From the NCBI RefSeq assembly GCF_011305995.1, contig NZ_CP049910.1, positions 310,001 through 374,000 of the forward strand: a DNA stretch of 64,000 nucleotides. The letters run 5' to 3'. Below the pieces are notes generated by a model that saw only the letters and a program-made list of their open reading frames with translations, searched no databases and was not told the DNA's origin. Shown piece by piece: positions 37,386-48,147 of the stretch. Source of the DNA: Diaphorobacter sp. HDW4A (GTDB taxonomy: Bacteria > Pseudomonadota > Gammaproteobacteria > Burkholderiales > Burkholderiaceae_C). Every line of letters begins with the position of its first letter. Within the stretch, counting starts at the first letter, position 1. The position numbers and the translations under genes are program-made.

Positions 37386-37727
37386 TTGAACGACTTGCTG
37401 TCCGGATTGATCCGTTTGGCTCTGCGCCTCATCGTCATCGCTGGCGCTGTGGTGGTTTTCTTCGGCGTGCTCGCAGCGGCCATGCTGCTGGCGCTCATGT
37501 GGGGTGCGCGCGCCCTGTGGGCCAAGCTCACGGGACAACCGATGGTTCCGTGGGCCATGCGCATGGATCCCCGCTCGGGCTGGAGCACCGTGTACAACAG
37601 CACGGCCCGCTGGTCCGCACCGCGCGATGCGTCGCATGATGACGCCGGCTCGCGCAGTTCCCTGCGCGGCACGGGCCTGCGTTCTTCACCCGACGTGACG
37701 GACGTGCAGCCACGCGAAGTTCACTGA
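37386..37727 (+). CDS. Small inner-membrane protein
   Basis: About 113 residues: one or two adjoining membrane helices (about residues 8-40, LIVIAGAVVVFFGVLAAAMLLALMWGARAL), then WAKLTGQPMVPWAMRMDPRSGW and a Ser/Arg-rich soluble tail. TTG at 37386 is favoured by an AAGGAAAG site 7 bp upstream; ATGs at 37320 and 37353 are in frame but lack one and fall in the hairpin region. Function unknown. Confidence 0.7.
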   Translation: MNDLLSGLIRLALRLIVIAGAVVVFFGVLAAAMLLALMWGARALWAKLTGQPMVPWAMRMDPRSGWSTVYNSTARWSAPRDASHDDAGSRSSLRGTGLRSSPDVTDVQPREVH

Positions 37728-37770
37728 TGATCTGACTTCCGATTGCCCTGTGTGATCGTCAACAATGGCA

Positions 37771-37807
37771 AAGCGCCGCTGAGAGAAATCTTGGCGGCGC
37801 TTTTTTT
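37771..37807 (+). terminator. Rho-independent terminator after the small membrane gene
   Basis: Stem agcgccgc (37772-37779) / gcggcgct (37794-37801) followed by ttttttt. Confidence 0.85.
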
Positions 37808-37921
37808 GAGCGATGGGCTTTGGCTTGATTCAAGTGTCGCTGAGGTTTGATACAAATTCTCGGCGACGCTGTCGGGGTAGTTCACAGACGCGCCTGCGCA
37901 CGCCGATATGATGATCAGCCT

Positions 37922-39370
37922 ATGACCAGCTACACGCATCCCGAGGACATTCGCCAACTGTTTGAGCTGCAGCGCCAAGCCAGCCGAGCGCAGGTGGATG
38001 TGCCCTTGCTCGTGCGGCGCGAGCGACTGCTCAGGCTGCAGAAGCTGATCGATGAAAACGCACCTGTGCTGGCCGCTGCCGTGCAGGCGGACTTTGGCAT
38101 GCGCTCGCAGCGGCTCACCGAAGTGGCTGACTTCTTCGTGCTGCGCTCGCAGCTCTCGCATGTGCTCAAGAAGCTCTCCAAATGGATGAAGCCGCGCCGC
38201 GCGCGCACGCCGCTGTACCTGTTGCCCGCAAGCGCGCGCGTACAGACTCAGCCGCTGGGGGTGGTGGGCGTGATCGCGCCTTGGAACTATCCGGTGCAGC
38301 TCGCGCTCGGTCCGGCCATCGATGCTCTGGCCGCAGGCAATCGCGTCATGATCAAGCCCAGCGAGCTCACGCCGCACACCTCGGCGCAACTGGCAACGCT
38401 GGTCTCCCAATTCTTTGCCCCTGACGAGATGTGTGTAGTGCAAGGCGATGCGGCCATTGCCGCGCTGGTGGCATCGCTGCCGTTCGATCACCTGGTGTTC
38501 ACCGGATCCACGCAGGTCGGCCGCAAGGTGGCGCAGGCGGCGGCCACGAATCTCACGCCGACCACACTGGAGTTGGGCGGCAAGTCGCCGTGCATCATCG
38601 ACGCGGATTGCGACATGGACGACGCGGCGCTCAAGATCGCGCATGGCAAGCTGCTCAACGGCGGGCAGACCTGCATTGCGCCCGACTATCTGCTGCTGCC
38701 ACGCGGCAAGGAGGGCGCGTTCACTGAGGCGTATCGCGCTGCAGTAGCCAAGTTGTTCCCCTACTTCGAGGGTAACCCGGACTACGCCTCGATCATCGAT
38801 TCGCGCCATCTGGCGCGGCTGCGCAACATGCTGCAGCAAGCGCAGTCGCTGGGCGCCGATGTGCAGGTGCTGGCGCAGCAGCCCGGCACGCCACCACCGC
38901 CGCCCACGAGCATCGGCGATGGCGTGGCGCGGCAGATGCCTCCCTCGCTGGTGTTTGGCGCGACGGAGGACATGCAGCTCATGCAGGAGGAGATTTTCGG
39001 CCCGATCCTGCCCGTGGTGGTGTATGACCGGCTTGACGATGCCATCACGCTGATCAACAACGGGCCAAGGCCGCTCGCGCTGTACTGGTTTGGAAGAAGC
39101 GATGCAGTGCGCGATTCAGTGCTCAAGCAGACGGTCAGCGGCGGTGTGAGCGTGAATGACACGCTCATGCACATCACCCACGATGGTCTGGCGTTCGGCG
39201 GGGTGGGGGACAGCGGTTGGGGGGGCTACCACGGAGAGGCGGGATACCTGCGTTTCAGCCATCAAAAGTCGGTGCTCGTGCAGTCACGATTTTCGATGGG
39301 CGCGATGCTCTATCCGCCTTACGGCCCTCAATTTGACCGTATCATGTCGTTGCTGCGCAAACTCTTCTGA
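37922..39370 (+). CDS. Coniferyl aldehyde dehydrogenase-type enzyme (CalB-like)
   Basis: 482-residue NAD(P)-dependent aldehyde dehydrogenase. The cofactor segment PLGVVGVIAPWNYPVQLALGP, the glutamate in TTLELGGKSP and the nucleophilic cysteine in GGQTCIAPDYLL define the short class of fatty/coniferyl aldehyde dehydrogenases. ATG at 37922 is chosen. A proline run PPPPP lies near residue 330. The natural substrate is uncertain: aromatic (lignin-derived) or medium-chain aldehydes. Confidence 0.85.
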   Translation: MTSYTHPEDIRQLFELQRQASRAQVDVPLLVRRERLLRLQKLIDENAPVLAAAVQADFGMRSQRLTEVADFFVLRSQLSHVLKKLSKWMKPRRARTPLYLLPASARVQTQPLGVVGVIAPWNYPVQLALGPAIDALAAGNRVMIKPSELTPHTSAQLATLVSQFFAPDEMCVVQGDAAIAALVASLPFDHLVFTGSTQVGRKVAQAAATNLTPTTLELGGKSPCIIDADCDMDDAALKIAHGKLLNGGQTCIAPDYLLLPRGKEGAFTEAYRAAVAKLFPYFEGNPDYASIIDSRHLARLRNMLQQAQSLGADVQVLAQQPGTPPPPPTSIGDGVARQMPPSLVFGATEDMQLMQEEIFGPILPVVVYDRLDDAITLINNGPRPLALYWFGRSDAVRDSVLKQTVSGGVSVNDTLMHITHDGLAFGGVGDSGWGGYHGEAGYLRFSHQKSVLVQSRFSMGAMLYPPYGPQFDRIMSLLRKLF

Positions 39371-39547
39371 ACATCTTTCGGGGTGTTGAGCGCAACGCGG
39401 CAGTGCCCCGTTCAGGTGCTGCCGTCTGCTCCCCGTCTGCTCCTAATTGGCGCAGCAAAGCTTCTATGAACCATGTTGGCCATTTAGGCAAGCAGAACAT
39501 GGAAAAAGCAGCTTGGGCGCTATGGAAACAAACGAGCGCGTGAGTCC

Positions 39548-39580
39548 AACCCACATTTTTGCGAGAATGTTGGGTTTTTC
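39548..39580 (+). terminator. Terminator-like hairpin upstream of the GNAT gene
   Basis: Arms aacccacat (39548-39556) and atgttgggtt (39567-39576, one bulged base) followed by tttt. It is about 180 bp after the aldehyde dehydrogenase stop, so it may end that transcript. Confidence 0.5.
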
Positions 39581-39607
39581 GTTGTTTCACACGTTTTCGT
39601 TCAGTCC

Positions 39608-40132
39608 ATGTCCAGTATTCAGGTTCGTCCCGCGACACTTCGCGATGCCAAAGCCATTGCCCAGGTTCACTCTGCTTCCGCGTTGGAGGCATACCGAGGG
39701 CTGGTTCCCGACGACCAACTGAAATCCATGTCTTCGGTGGAAAAGCGTCAGGCATACTGGCGCGAGGCCATCGAGTATTGCGAACCTCAGGTTCAGGTTG
39801 CCGTTGACGGTGACAAGATCGTTGGTTTTGTCGGGTTTGATCGCTCACGCGATGAAAAGAGTCGCCCCACCACAGGCGAAATTTGGGCCATCTATGCCTC
39901 TCCCACGCACTGGAACAAGGGCGTGGGTCTGGCCTTGTGGGATGCCGCGCGTGATGGCCTTCAAGAAGAAGGCTGCACAACCGTGACCTCGTGGGTGCCG
40001 CTGCGCAACGAGCGCGCGCTGCGCTTTCACGAAATGGCCGGATTCAAGCGCGAAATGACCACCGCCAAGACACACGTCATCGCTGGCGTGAAGGTCGAAG
40101 AGGTACGTTTGAAGCGACAGGTACACGGGTGA
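39608..40132 (+). CDS. GNAT-family N-acetyltransferase
   Basis: 174-residue acetyl-CoA-dependent acyltransferase. IQVRPATLRDAKAIAQVHSAS starts the fold; EIWAIYASPTHWNKGVGLALWDAA contains the acetyl-CoA loop (here K-G-V-G-L-A), and NERALRFHEMAGFKRE is the C-terminal signature. Substrate unknown. It is followed by dusC after 77 bp. Confidence 0.9.
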   Translation: MSSIQVRPATLRDAKAIAQVHSASALEAYRGLVPDDQLKSMSSVEKRQAYWREAIEYCEPQVQVAVDGDKIVGFVGFDRSRDEKSRPTTGEIWAIYASPTHWNKGVGLALWDAARDGLQEEGCTTVTSWVPLRNERALRFHEMAGFKREMTTAKTHVIAGVKVEEVRLKRQVHG

Positions 40133-40209
40133 CCGCAGAGTCGCCAGTGGTCAGGCACCAAGCCGAGTCCACGGCGACTGCAGAGTTTGCCGACTTCTGA
40201 GCATCTGCC

Positions 40210-41217
40210 ATGCAATTGCTGCTGGCCCCGATGGAGGGGCTTCTGGATTTCGTCTTGCGCGATGTGCTGACCCGGGTGGGCGGCTCGGATCGCTGCGTTT
40301 CGGAATTCATTCGCGTCACCGGCAGGCTGATTCCAGACCATGTCTTTCACCGCTACATCCCCGAGCTGCACAATGGCTGCCGAACGCTGTCCGGCGTGCC
40401 GGTGCGTCCGCAGTTGCTGGGCTCCGACCCCGAGAGTCTCGCCGAGAATGCGGCGCGGCTCGCGCAACTGGGGCCTTTCGGCGTCGATCTGAATTTCGGC
40501 TGCCCCGCCAAAGTCGTGAACCGGCACGGCGGTGGGGCCTCGCTTCTGCGCGAGCCTGATCGCATCGGCCGCGTCGTCGAAGCGGTGCGCCGCGCCGTGC
40601 CGGCGCACATGATCGTATCGACCAAGATGCGCCTCGGCTACGACGACGACAGCCTTGCCATCGACTGTGCGCAGGCCATGGCGGGTGGAGGCTCATGTGA
40701 GCTGGTTGTGCATGCGCGCACCAAGGCCGATGGTTATCGCCCGCCTGCCTATTGGGAGCGCATCCCCGCTATTCGCGACGCCGTGAAAATTCCCGTGATT
40801 GCCAACGGCGAGATCTGGACCGTGGACGACGCTTTGCGTTGCCGCCGCGAATCAGGTTGCGACGACATCATGCTGGGTCGCGGCATCGTGGCTGATCCCG
40901 GCCTCGCGCTTGCGATCCGTTCGGTGGACGCAGGCAACCTGCCCGCCACCATCGTTGAGTGGAATGACCTCGGGCCGCACATCATCCGCTTCTGGCAGAT
41001 GGTGTGTGCAGACCTCGAGCCGGCACAGCGTGCAGGTCGACTCAAGCAGTGGTTGAATCTTCTGCGCCGACGTTTTCCACAAGCCGAGGACGCGTTCAAT
41101 CACGTGCGCACCATGCGCAATCAGCGTGACATCACGGCTTGGCTCAAGACGCAGCACGGACCATTCGAGGTGACCGAGCCCAGTCAGCGGGAAGTTGACT
41201 GGCAGTTGACGCACTGA
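40210..41217 (+). CDS. dusC: tRNA-dihydrouridine synthase DusC
   Basis: 335-residue FMN enzyme reducing a uridine of tRNA (U16 in E. coli for DusC). LLLAPMEGLLDFVLRDVLTRVGG and CVSEFIRVT at the start, VDLNFGCPAKVVNRHGGGASLL with the catalytic cysteine, VVHARTKADGYRPPAYWERI and ANGEIWTVDDA. The sequence fits DusC better than DusA/DusB. Convergent with the phospholipase gene, 16 bp apart. Confidence 0.93.
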   Translation: MQLLLAPMEGLLDFVLRDVLTRVGGSDRCVSEFIRVTGRLIPDHVFHRYIPELHNGCRTLSGVPVRPQLLGSDPESLAENAARLAQLGPFGVDLNFGCPAKVVNRHGGGASLLREPDRIGRVVEAVRRAVPAHMIVSTKMRLGYDDDSLAIDCAQAMAGGGSCELVVHARTKADGYRPPAYWERIPAIRDAVKIPVIANGEIWTVDDALRCRRESGCDDIMLGRGIVADPGLALAIRSVDAGNLPATIVEWNDLGPHIIRFWQMVCADLEPAQRAGRLKQWLNLLRRRFPQAEDAFNHVRTMRNQRDITAWLKTQHGPFEVTEPSQREVDWQLTH

Positions 41218-41233
41218 GGTTTCAACCCGAGCG

Positions 41234-43126
41234 CTACAGCACGGAGTCGGGCACCATCGGCGCGATGATCTTCAGCATCATCCTGAGCGGCAGGCTTGTG
41301 TCGGGATCTGCATTTTCCTCCCTTAGGTCACTGTTCTGCGGCGGCTTCCATACCAGTGAACCATTCTCCAGCACCACATGCCAGGAGCCGAGCGCAAGTG
41401 CGGGCTCGATGAGGCGCGTCGTTTCAGCAGACAGCCTGTTGCTGCGCACCAGCACTGCGATTTCCGTGTTCTGCAGCTTGGAGCGCTGATCGAGGTTCAT
41501 TGACCCGATGACGGTGAGCTTGCCGTCGAGCACCAGTACCTTGGAATGCAGCATCACGCGTTGTGCGTGCGGCGTTGCACTGCCCGTGCTGCCCATGCCA
41601 AAGGCCGCACGCAAATTGCTTGGGTCGCTGACGAGTTCGTACAGCTCCACGCCATTCTTGAGCAACTGCTCGCGGTAGCGCGCGTAGCCGATGTGTGCAA
41701 CTGGCGCATCGTTGGAGGCGAGCGAGTTGGTGAGGATGCGCACACGCACGCCCCGGTCCACCGCAGCCTTGAACACTGCCATCATCCTCTCGCCGGGAAC
41801 GAAGTAGGGCGAGACGACGAGCAGATCCTTCTGTACATAGTTGATCAGACTGATGAGGCCGTCCACGACCGAATCATCGCTCTCCGCCTGTGATGCTGGC
41901 GATGGCTGCGCTGCACTGCTTGGCATGTCTTGCGTCGCGGTCCCTCGTAGCTTCGTGGCCGATAGACTGCTGGTGGTCGTCGAGGTCTGCGCGGTCATTG
42001 GGTCGGTCTTCCCTTCGGCATCCACCGCAGGAATTTTGCCTGGCTTGTCCGCCAGCATGATGGCATTCGCCCAGATCAGCGGTGCCTTCTTCAAATCGAG
42101 CGCCGCCATATCCCACACCTGCGAGCGTTGCGCCTTGCTGAGGCCATCCTTGGCACTGGGGCGAGGCTCGCCGTCGGGTGGTTGTGGCCTTGCTGTACCG
42201 GAAGTGCGTGGGATGTCTGATGAGGATGCATTGCCTTGCGGCTCGGCGTTTGCCGCTTTTTCTCCGCCATTCGCCTCGGACTGCGTATCGCGTTTCGTAA
42301 ACTCCGCGCGCATCCGGTCCAGCTCCTTCTTTTCAATCAGGGACTGCACCGGATACGCTCGCTCGTTGTTCCAGTACTCGTCGAAACTGCGCGACAGATC
42401 CTGCACCAGCGGCCCTGCAATCAGCACATCTGCATCAATGAAGTTGGACTCCGCGTTCCCGAAATACGAATCCCCAAGATTGCGCCCACCCATCACGCCC
42501 ATCACGTTGTCGGCGAGAAAAAGCTTGTTGTGCATGCGCTGCTGCGCTCGCTGAAAATCGGTCGCCGCATGCCACATGCGACTCACCGGATTTTCCCGAT
42601 CACCGGCCAACGGATTGAACATCCGCATCTGCACATTCGGCACAAACGCCATCCGCATCACCAGCGCATTGCGCCCCGTGCCATGAAAATCGTCCAGCAG
42701 AATCCGCACCCTTACCCCACGCCGCGCAGCCTGCACTACCGCTAGCATCAATCGCTTCGTACTTGCATCCGCATGAATCGCGTAGTACTGCAAATCCAGT
42801 GACTGTCGCGCAGTCTCGATCAATGCGAGACGACTGCCATATGCCGTCTGCGGCCCGGTCAACAACATGAAGCCGGATGCGGTTGCACCAGCTTTGTTTT
42901 CCATTTGCTTGCGGGATTGGGTGATCTGGGTGAGTGGGAGATTGCCTGCCGGTGCCGCTGCGTGGGAGATGGGGCGGTCGACGTGGGTGGGAAGTTTGTT
43001 GGTGGCGCAGCCGGTGAGGAGCAGCGCCACGAGAGCAAGCATGCTCACGATTCTCCACTGGCGTAGAGCTTGAGCCGAACATTCAGACGCTCGTTGAAGA
43101 GGAGGGGCGTGGTCGAAATCGCTCAT
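41234..43126 (-). CDS. Phospholipase D-family lipoprotein (ClsC-like)
   Basis: 630 residues. A lipoprotein signal with lipobox LLTGC (about residues 37-41) predicts membrane anchoring. Two HKD motifs, RMHNKLFLADNVMGVMGGRN (about residue 197) and MLHSKVLVLDGKLTVIGSMN (about 530), make the catalytic pair of the PLD/cardiolipin synthase superfamily. A 170-residue Ser/Thr/Pro/Ala-rich insert without fold (about 275-430) separates the two halves. ATG at 43126. Single gene. Confidence 0.9.
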   Translation of the reverse strand: MSDFDHAPPLQRASECSAQALRQWRIVSMLALVALLLTGCATNKLPTHVDRPISHAAAPAGNLPLTQITQSRKQMENKAGATASGFMLLTGPQTAYGSRLALIETARQSLDLQYYAIHADASTKRLMLAVVQAARRGVRVRILLDDFHGTGRNALVMRMAFVPNVQMRMFNPLAGDRENPVSRMWHAATDFQRAQQRMHNKLFLADNVMGVMGGRNLGDSYFGNAESNFIDADVLIAGPLVQDLSRSFDEYWNNERAYPVQSLIEKKELDRMRAEFTKRDTQSEANGGEKAANAEPQGNASSSDIPRTSGTARPQPPDGEPRPSAKDGLSKAQRSQVWDMAALDLKKAPLIWANAIMLADKPGKIPAVDAEGKTDPMTAQTSTTTSSLSATKLRGTATQDMPSSAAQPSPASQAESDDSVVDGLISLINYVQKDLLVVSPYFVPGERMMAVFKAAVDRGVRVRILTNSLASNDAPVAHIGYARYREQLLKNGVELYELVSDPSNLRAAFGMGSTGSATPHAQRVMLHSKVLVLDGKLTVIGSMNLDQRSKLQNTEIAVLVRSNRLSAETTRLIEPALALGSWHVVLENGSLVWKPPQNSDLREENADPDTSLPLRMMLKIIAPMVPDSVL

Positions 43127-43291
43127 GAATCAAACGCTATCCTTTGGGGATGCCGATGCAGCGCTGAAGGGCGCGTCAGAATCCGAGCATGGCTGAATTG
43201 TCCATGACACAGCATGGCTTGCAGTCATTGGACACGCACAAGCGTCCAAAAGTAGATGTCCTCCTACGTTGATCCAATTTGTACCATGCAG

Positions 43292-43324
43292 AAAAAAAGC
43301 GCCTGTGGAGTAACCAGCAGGCGC
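43292..43324 (-). terminator. Rho-independent terminator of the minor pilin operon
   Basis: Stem gcgcctg (43299-43305) / caggcgc (43318-43324); on the minus strand it is followed by TTTTTTT. It lies 31 bp beyond the pilE stop. Confidence 0.85.
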
Positions 43325-43355
43325 ATCGTTTTCATCCGTGACTGGATGGGTTCAG

Positions 43356-43766
43356 CTACTTTCTCCAGCAGTCCTCGAAGGTGAGACCGGCTGCAAGGTT
43401 GTCATTTTCACGTTTTCCAGTGTTGGTCAATGTAAAGGTTCCGCATTTGTCGGTTTGCTTGGGTGTCGCTGTCAGTGTGAAAGCATCGGCACTGCTTCCA
43501 TCCTTTAGTCCAATGTCATACCGCTTCGTCTTGTCTCCAGACCAAGTGAGTGCCGAAGAAAGAGTTGTCGGATAGACACCGTTGGCGGTAGCGGCTCGCT
43601 CCATCCAGAGTTGTGCTTGAAGCAGCCCGGCGCGGGCATCGGCGCGATGCCCGCGCCGGACATACTCGTCATAGCTTGGCAACGCAATCGCTGTGAGAAT
43701 TCCCACGATGGCGACCACGATCATGACTTCAATGAGCGTGAAGCCAGTCTGTCGGTTGATCTTCAT
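43356..43766 (-). CDS. pilE: Type IV pilin, PilE-type minor pilin
   Basis: 136 residues. Class III signal peptide: basic leader, then [24 protein letters not shown] with Glu5 for assembly after PilD cleavage. The C-terminal half has two cysteines (KCGTF and DCWRK) able to close the D-loop. ATG at 43766 is preferred; another ATG at 43784 is in frame. It is the last gene of the fimT-pilV-W-X-Y1-E unit, and its short mature length suits a minor pilin. Confidence 0.92.
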   Translation of the reverse strand: MKINRQTGFTLIEVMIVVAIVGILTAIALPSYDEYVRRGHRADARAGLLQAQLWMERAATANGVYPTTLSSALTWSGDKTKRYDIGLKDGSSADAFTLTATPKQTDKCGTFTLTNTGKRENDNLAAGLTFEDCWRK

Positions 43767-43801
43767 GATATGTAGCGTTTTCATTCTGGTGAGATTGAAA
43801 A

Positions 43802-46800
43802 TCAGCGCAGTTGCCGCCAGGTTGGGCGCAGCGAATTCACTGGCATGGGAGCCATTTCCAATGTGTCATTCGTTGGAATGATAGTGTCCTTCTTGTCGAT
43901 CAAGGTCTGAGCACCAGGGTTGATCTTTGTCTTTATGCCGCCTCCGTCATCGCCGGTATATGCTCCGTCGCCATCCACGTCAAAGACAGGAATGGAAGGC
44001 TTCTTTCCATCCATGATATTGACGAGAGTGAGGTACTGCCGTTCCTTGTCCACTGACGTGTAAGTGCAGCTTTCGATCGTTTCGGCGGCCTTATCGTTAG
44101 TACCTTTTGCCGGTACCTGAGTAAATACTGCGAGGATGTTGCTCGCATCGTAGTAGCTCATCTGCTTCAACAGCCGTTCACTGGTCTCCGTCAGATCCAT
44201 GTACCAGCCTTTGTAGACGGCCCAATTCAATTCGCCATTGGTTGTCTTGTCCTCGACCCAGAAGTTGCGATCAGAGCCGGTGATGGCGGTGTCATCAAGC
44301 CCGCGCTTCAAGAGTTTGTCAAAGGTGACAGACTTTGGCGTCTCATCGCTTGTGATCTTGCAGTCCGCATCGCCGGAAGCCGTGCAGACTTCGACATGTT
44401 TGCCCACAGCCTTGTATCGCGTGTTGTCCAGAACGGAGTACAGGGTCTGGACCTTGGTGTTCTCGGGGTCTGTTGTCGTGATGTTCATGCCCGTGCCGAA
44501 CGCAACCATCATGCCTGCGACGGGAACGACTTCTTCCTTATTGTTGACCGTGATGGTCTTCTTGCGATCATTGGCTCGCAACGTGGGGGCCGCGGTGATC
44601 GGCTGCACCTGATTGCGGTCGGAGCCTCGCGCGGAGGGGCCGGTTGCTGTGTAGAGCGGTTTGCCGTCAAATGCCACCTTCCATTCGCTCGTGTCCGCAC
44701 TGGCCACGATGAACTTCCACATATTGCCTTTGAGGTCGCCCGCATAGATCACATCTGGTCTGCCATCGCCATTGATGTCGGTGACCCGAGGGGAGGACAG
44801 ACCATTGTCGGTGGTGTTGACGGTCGATCCGGTGGCAACCGTATCGGCGGTAGCAGGAATCCGCACCAGTTCCTTGTTGCCATCCAGAAACTGGATGAGC
44901 AGAACAGGGCGCTGGTTGGTACTGTTGTATCCGTTGCCCATGACCACTGCCCAACGGTCATTGTTCATGCGCACGAATTGCGTGGAACGAAGAATATTGA
45001 CGTCATCGATGACTGGTGTGGAAAAGACGTGGCCGATATCCTTGTTTTCCTTGCATGCGGTTTGTTGGGTGGCAACGGTCAATGTTGAGCAATCCGTGGC
45101 GAAGGTTTCTGTGGCGCTCAGCGTTCGGTCTTGAACGACCAGCGTGGATGCGTTCGTTTCGGAGAACTGGGTTTCTGGCTTTGTGACATCAAGTACAAAA
45201 TAGCCCTTGCCGCCTGCGCCGAGAGTGCCAACGAGCATGGTCCGCCAATCGGCATCCTTGCTGCTTTCCGGGTTCAGATTCACATCACCACTCATGGGTG
45301 AGCCATCCACAAAATATTTGTGGTTGTCGTTGTATGTGGTGTAGGTCAGCTTGGCCAAGTTTGGAATAACGCCGCGCGGTACGTACGCAATTTTCTCTTC
45401 GCCGTCGGTCGCCTTGAATCCATGCAGCATGCCATCGTTGGCACCGACGTAAATCATCGGTTGACGGGCCTTCTGGTCGCGGACGAACTGTGTGTATCCA
45501 TTGAGCGAGTAGTTGCTCACCGGCGCTCCCACATACCAGATGCTGGAGTTGATCATGTCGCCTTGGCGCGACTGTCGTTGACGGAAAGGTTTCGTCGTGT
45601 AGTCCAAGGGGCTTTCCGTGCCTTCCTTGGTCTGATCTCCGCGAACATAGTTGAGACGATCCTGACCCAGCGAGTCGGTGCTGTTGTCCGACTTTACGTT
45701 GAAGAATGCCTTCTGGGCTGTACTCAGGTTGCTTTCGTTGGTGGCCCATTTGAAGGGGACGCCACGCTTTTGAGAATCTCCCCAAGAAAGAATCAACCGA
45801 TTGGAAACACTGAAGGATGTTGCATTGAGCCAATCCGCCGTGGTCTTGGTGCCCCAGCCCGTCGCATTGATGGTGGTGCCATCAGGTTTGATGGTCTTTC
45901 CTTCGATCCAACCGCTCCATGCTTTGCGTGGGTCGTAGTTTGCAACGTAGACGTTCACACCATTGCGCGTGACGGTACTGCCGCTGGTGGCGATCGAACC
46001 GCGATCAGGTTCTGTTTCCTTGTTCATCGCCTTGACGATGTCGCGGAATGCGGCTTCGAGATCCTCACCCTTTTGAACAGCATAGAAGCGGCCACGGCCA
46101 TTCACCGCTGCATGCCACAGATCCAATGCGCGTACATTTTCGGCAGACATTGCTGGCCAGGTCTTGTTGCCCGTGACGAAGTCGGGAAAGCTGCCGTCGT
46201 ATCCAAAGGGCACCATCGTTGATGGTGCTGAGATGGTGTTGGCACCAGGCCATGTATATGACATCGCACTGAAACCAATGGTGTAGGTTACGAGGTGCGG
46301 CCAATTCGCCGGATCAAATTCCGGATTCCAATATTTGTCCAATACGGCGGCCTTACCTTTGCTGTCATTTCCAAAATTTCGCGTAGCGGCTGCTTGGCGA
46401 TACTCCTTGGAAAGAGGCACCTGCTTCCCTTCGGCATTGGGGTCATAGAGGGATGGCTGAAGATTTGTTGACCAGCTGTAGAACGCCCAATCAGCCAGCG
46501 TGTCGGACTGTGTATCGCGATACAACTTTGTCTGGGCTGTGTCTTTGAAAACCACGCCATCCGGCAACGTCAAGGAACTTACCCCGTCTTTGTTTCCTCC
46601 AGATGCATCACTGTTCCAGCGACCATCCGTCATCATGATGTGATAGTTGCGACGGCACCCCAGATAAGTATTATTGTCGGATTTTCCCGGTGTGCTTGCC
46701 CATGGCCCGTTGGTGCTCAGCGAGCGGCGCAAGTAGGCATCTGCCTGACTGAACATCCAATGCGATGGCGTTCCATTCACAGGCGAGAGGCTGCTAATGA

Positions 46801-47305
46801 ACGACTTGAAGTTGGTTCGATGTGCATCATCCAGAACTCGCATCGAATTCACGCCATTGCTAGCGCTGTCGACGCTGTTGGCTCCCGCGTTGCTCGTGGT
46901 ATTGCCGCTTTTTTTGGACGCTCCCACGCCAGGGGATTTTCCGTTGTTCCACATCGCCTGCCAGGACAAGCGGATTTTTCCGTCGGGAAGCAGCGTCGTG
47001 TCTGAGAAGACGGCATTCAACGCGTGTTTGAGCACGTTCATGCGCCGGCTAGTGTTGAGCCAAGTGTTGTTAGTGCCGTTGGGTGTGGTGTTATTGGTGG
47101 CGCCAGTGGCGCTTTCCTGATCCAATCGATAGTTCATACTTCCCGAGTCATCGACAGAGATGATGAGGTTGGGAGCAATGTATGGCTCAATCGTTCCTGG
47201 CGGGGATTGGGCGAAATCCAGTGCCAGGACAGGCTGCTGCGCGAGTGCAATACCGATCATCGACGCCAGCAGTGTCTTCTTGAAATGTGCTTGCTTCTTC
47301 ATCAT
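43802..47305 (-). CDS. pilY1: Type IV pilus tip adhesin/assembly factor PilY1 (PilC family)
   Basis: 1167 residues. Signal peptide ending near ALAQQPVLA; a von Willebrand A-like region with MIDAS start [11 protein letters not shown] (about residue 48); C-terminal PilC beta-propeller (about 630-1050), with a calcium loop of D-x-N-x-D type in [19 protein letters not shown] second D-rich loop ([15 protein letters not shown]) is near residue 1125. PilY1 sits at the pilus tip with minor pilins, promoting extension, adhesion and mechanosensing. Two ATGs (47305, 47302) are adjacent. Confidence 0.95.
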   Translation of the reverse strand: MMKKQAHFKKTLLASMIGIALAQQPVLALDFAQSPPGTIEPYIAPNLIISVDDSGSMNYRLDQESATGATNNTTPNGTNNTWLNTSRRMNVLKHALNAVFSDTTLLPDGKIRLSWQAMWNNGKSPGVGASKKSGNTTSNAGANSVDSASNGVNSMRVLDDAHRTNFKSFISSLSPVNGTPSHWMFSQADAYLRRSLSTNGPWASTPGKSDNNTYLGCRRNYHIMMTDGRWNSDASGGNKDGVSSLTLPDGVVFKDTAQTKLYRDTQSDTLADWAFYSWSTNLQPSLYDPNAEGKQVPLSKEYRQAAATRNFGNDSKGKAAVLDKYWNPEFDPANWPHLVTYTIGFSAMSYTWPGANTISAPSTMVPFGYDGSFPDFVTGNKTWPAMSAENVRALDLWHAAVNGRGRFYAVQKGEDLEAAFRDIVKAMNKETEPDRGSIATSGSTVTRNGVNVYVANYDPRKAWSGWIEGKTIKPDGTTINATGWGTKTTADWLNATSFSVSNRLILSWGDSQKRGVPFKWATNESNLSTAQKAFFNVKSDNSTDSLGQDRLNYVRGDQTKEGTESPLDYTTKPFRQRQSRQGDMINSSIWYVGAPVSNYSLNGYTQFVRDQKARQPMIYVGANDGMLHGFKATDGEEKIAYVPRGVIPNLAKLTYTTYNDNHKYFVDGSPMSGDVNLNPESSKDADWRTMLVGTLGAGGKGYFVLDVTKPETQFSETNASTLVVQDRTLSATETFATDCSTLTVATQQTACKENKDIGHVFSTPVIDDVNILRSTQFVRMNNDRWAVVMGNGYNSTNQRPVLLIQFLDGNKELVRIPATADTVATGSTVNTTDNGLSSPRVTDINGDGRPDVIYAGDLKGNMWKFIVASADTSEWKVAFDGKPLYTATGPSARGSDRNQVQPITAAPTLRANDRKKTITVNNKEEVVPVAGMMVAFGTGMNITTTDPENTKVQTLYSVLDNTRYKAVGKHVEVCTASGDADCKITSDETPKSVTFDKLLKRGLDDTAITGSDRNFWVEDKTTNGELNWAVYKGWYMDLTETSERLLKQMSYYDASNILAVFTQVPAKGTNDKAAETIESCTYTSVDKERQYLTLVNIMDGKKPSIPVFDVDGDGAYTGDDGGGIKTKINPGAQTLIDKKDTIIPTNDTLEMAPMPVNSLRPTWRQLR

Positions 47306-47389
47306 GATGTGTTCCGTTTCCAGAGCATCCCTCTGCTCTTGAGTTCTGCAAATTCAAATGTCGGCAGAAATGTGAAAATCCGAGAGATA

Positions 47390-48127
47390 TCAGTCTTTTT
47401 TCTTTGTGCGGCTATAAGTCTGCTGCAAGACTGACATCGTGCCGGACTTGCGACCATACGCAATGGCTGTGATGCGGTATGCCACGCGAGGTTTGAGATT
47501 CAGATCCAGACTGTTGGAGCTGACATTGGTCATCAAGTTGGTGTTTCCGACTTCATCCACATACGGCATGATTTCAATCCAGTACCAACCACCTTTGTCG
47601 GCGGCAGTATCTTTCGTGGACTCAAGGAGTGGGTTGCGGTTGGAGCCTGTCTTGGCTCCCGTGTATTGGCCATAACGTGCACCGATGCCGTTTGCGGCCA
47701 TTTGCTTCAATACGCTCGGGTCATTCCAGAAGTCTTGCGATTCTGTGCGCTTGAGGCAAATGCCATCCTTGCAAAAGAGTGGCACAACTCCAAGATCTGC
47801 CAGCAAAATGGAAGTCTCCTGAGCTTCCAGAGGAAACTTCAATGTGCTACCGGTGCGGCACACTGTTGCGGCGCTATCGGATGCGGGGAGGCATTCTTTT
47901 CCGTCTGAGGCATTGCCTTGAATATCCAGCTCTGCATCCTGCATCAATGCTTGGGCAGCTTCAAAGGCTCGCTGGTAGTCGGCATCATTGCCGACGATCA
48001 TTTCGTTGAAGAGAGATGTTCTGGATGCCCAAAGCGCAAGCAGCATCGACAGCATGACGAAGATGATCACGATGAACAGCGTGACACCACGTTGCCGCGA
48101 GTGGGGTGTTTTTGTCTTGAATGGCAT
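47390..48127 (-). CDS. pilX: Type IV pilus assembly protein PilX
   Basis: 245-residue minor pilin. The N-terminus RQRGVTLFIVIIFVMLSMLLALWASR has the prepilin cleavage glycine and hydrophobic helix, but position 5 of the mature form is Ile rather than Glu, as in PilX. Four to five cysteines in the globular part may form disulfides. It is 84 bp upstream of pilY1 and 20 bp downstream of pilW. Confidence 0.9.
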   Translation of the reverse strand: MPFKTKTPHSRQRGVTLFIVIIFVMLSMLLALWASRTSLFNEMIVGNDADYQRAFEAAQALMQDAELDIQGNASDGKECLPASDSAATVCRTGSTLKFPLEAQETSILLADLGVVPLFCKDGICLKRTESQDFWNDPSVLKQMAANGIGARYGQYTGAKTGSNRNPLLESTKDTAADKGGWYWIEIMPYVDEVGNTNLMTNVSSNSLDLNLKPRVAYRITAIAYGRKSGTMSVLQQTYSRTKKKD

Positions 48128-48147
48128 GAGTAGCTGACTCCAGTTGA

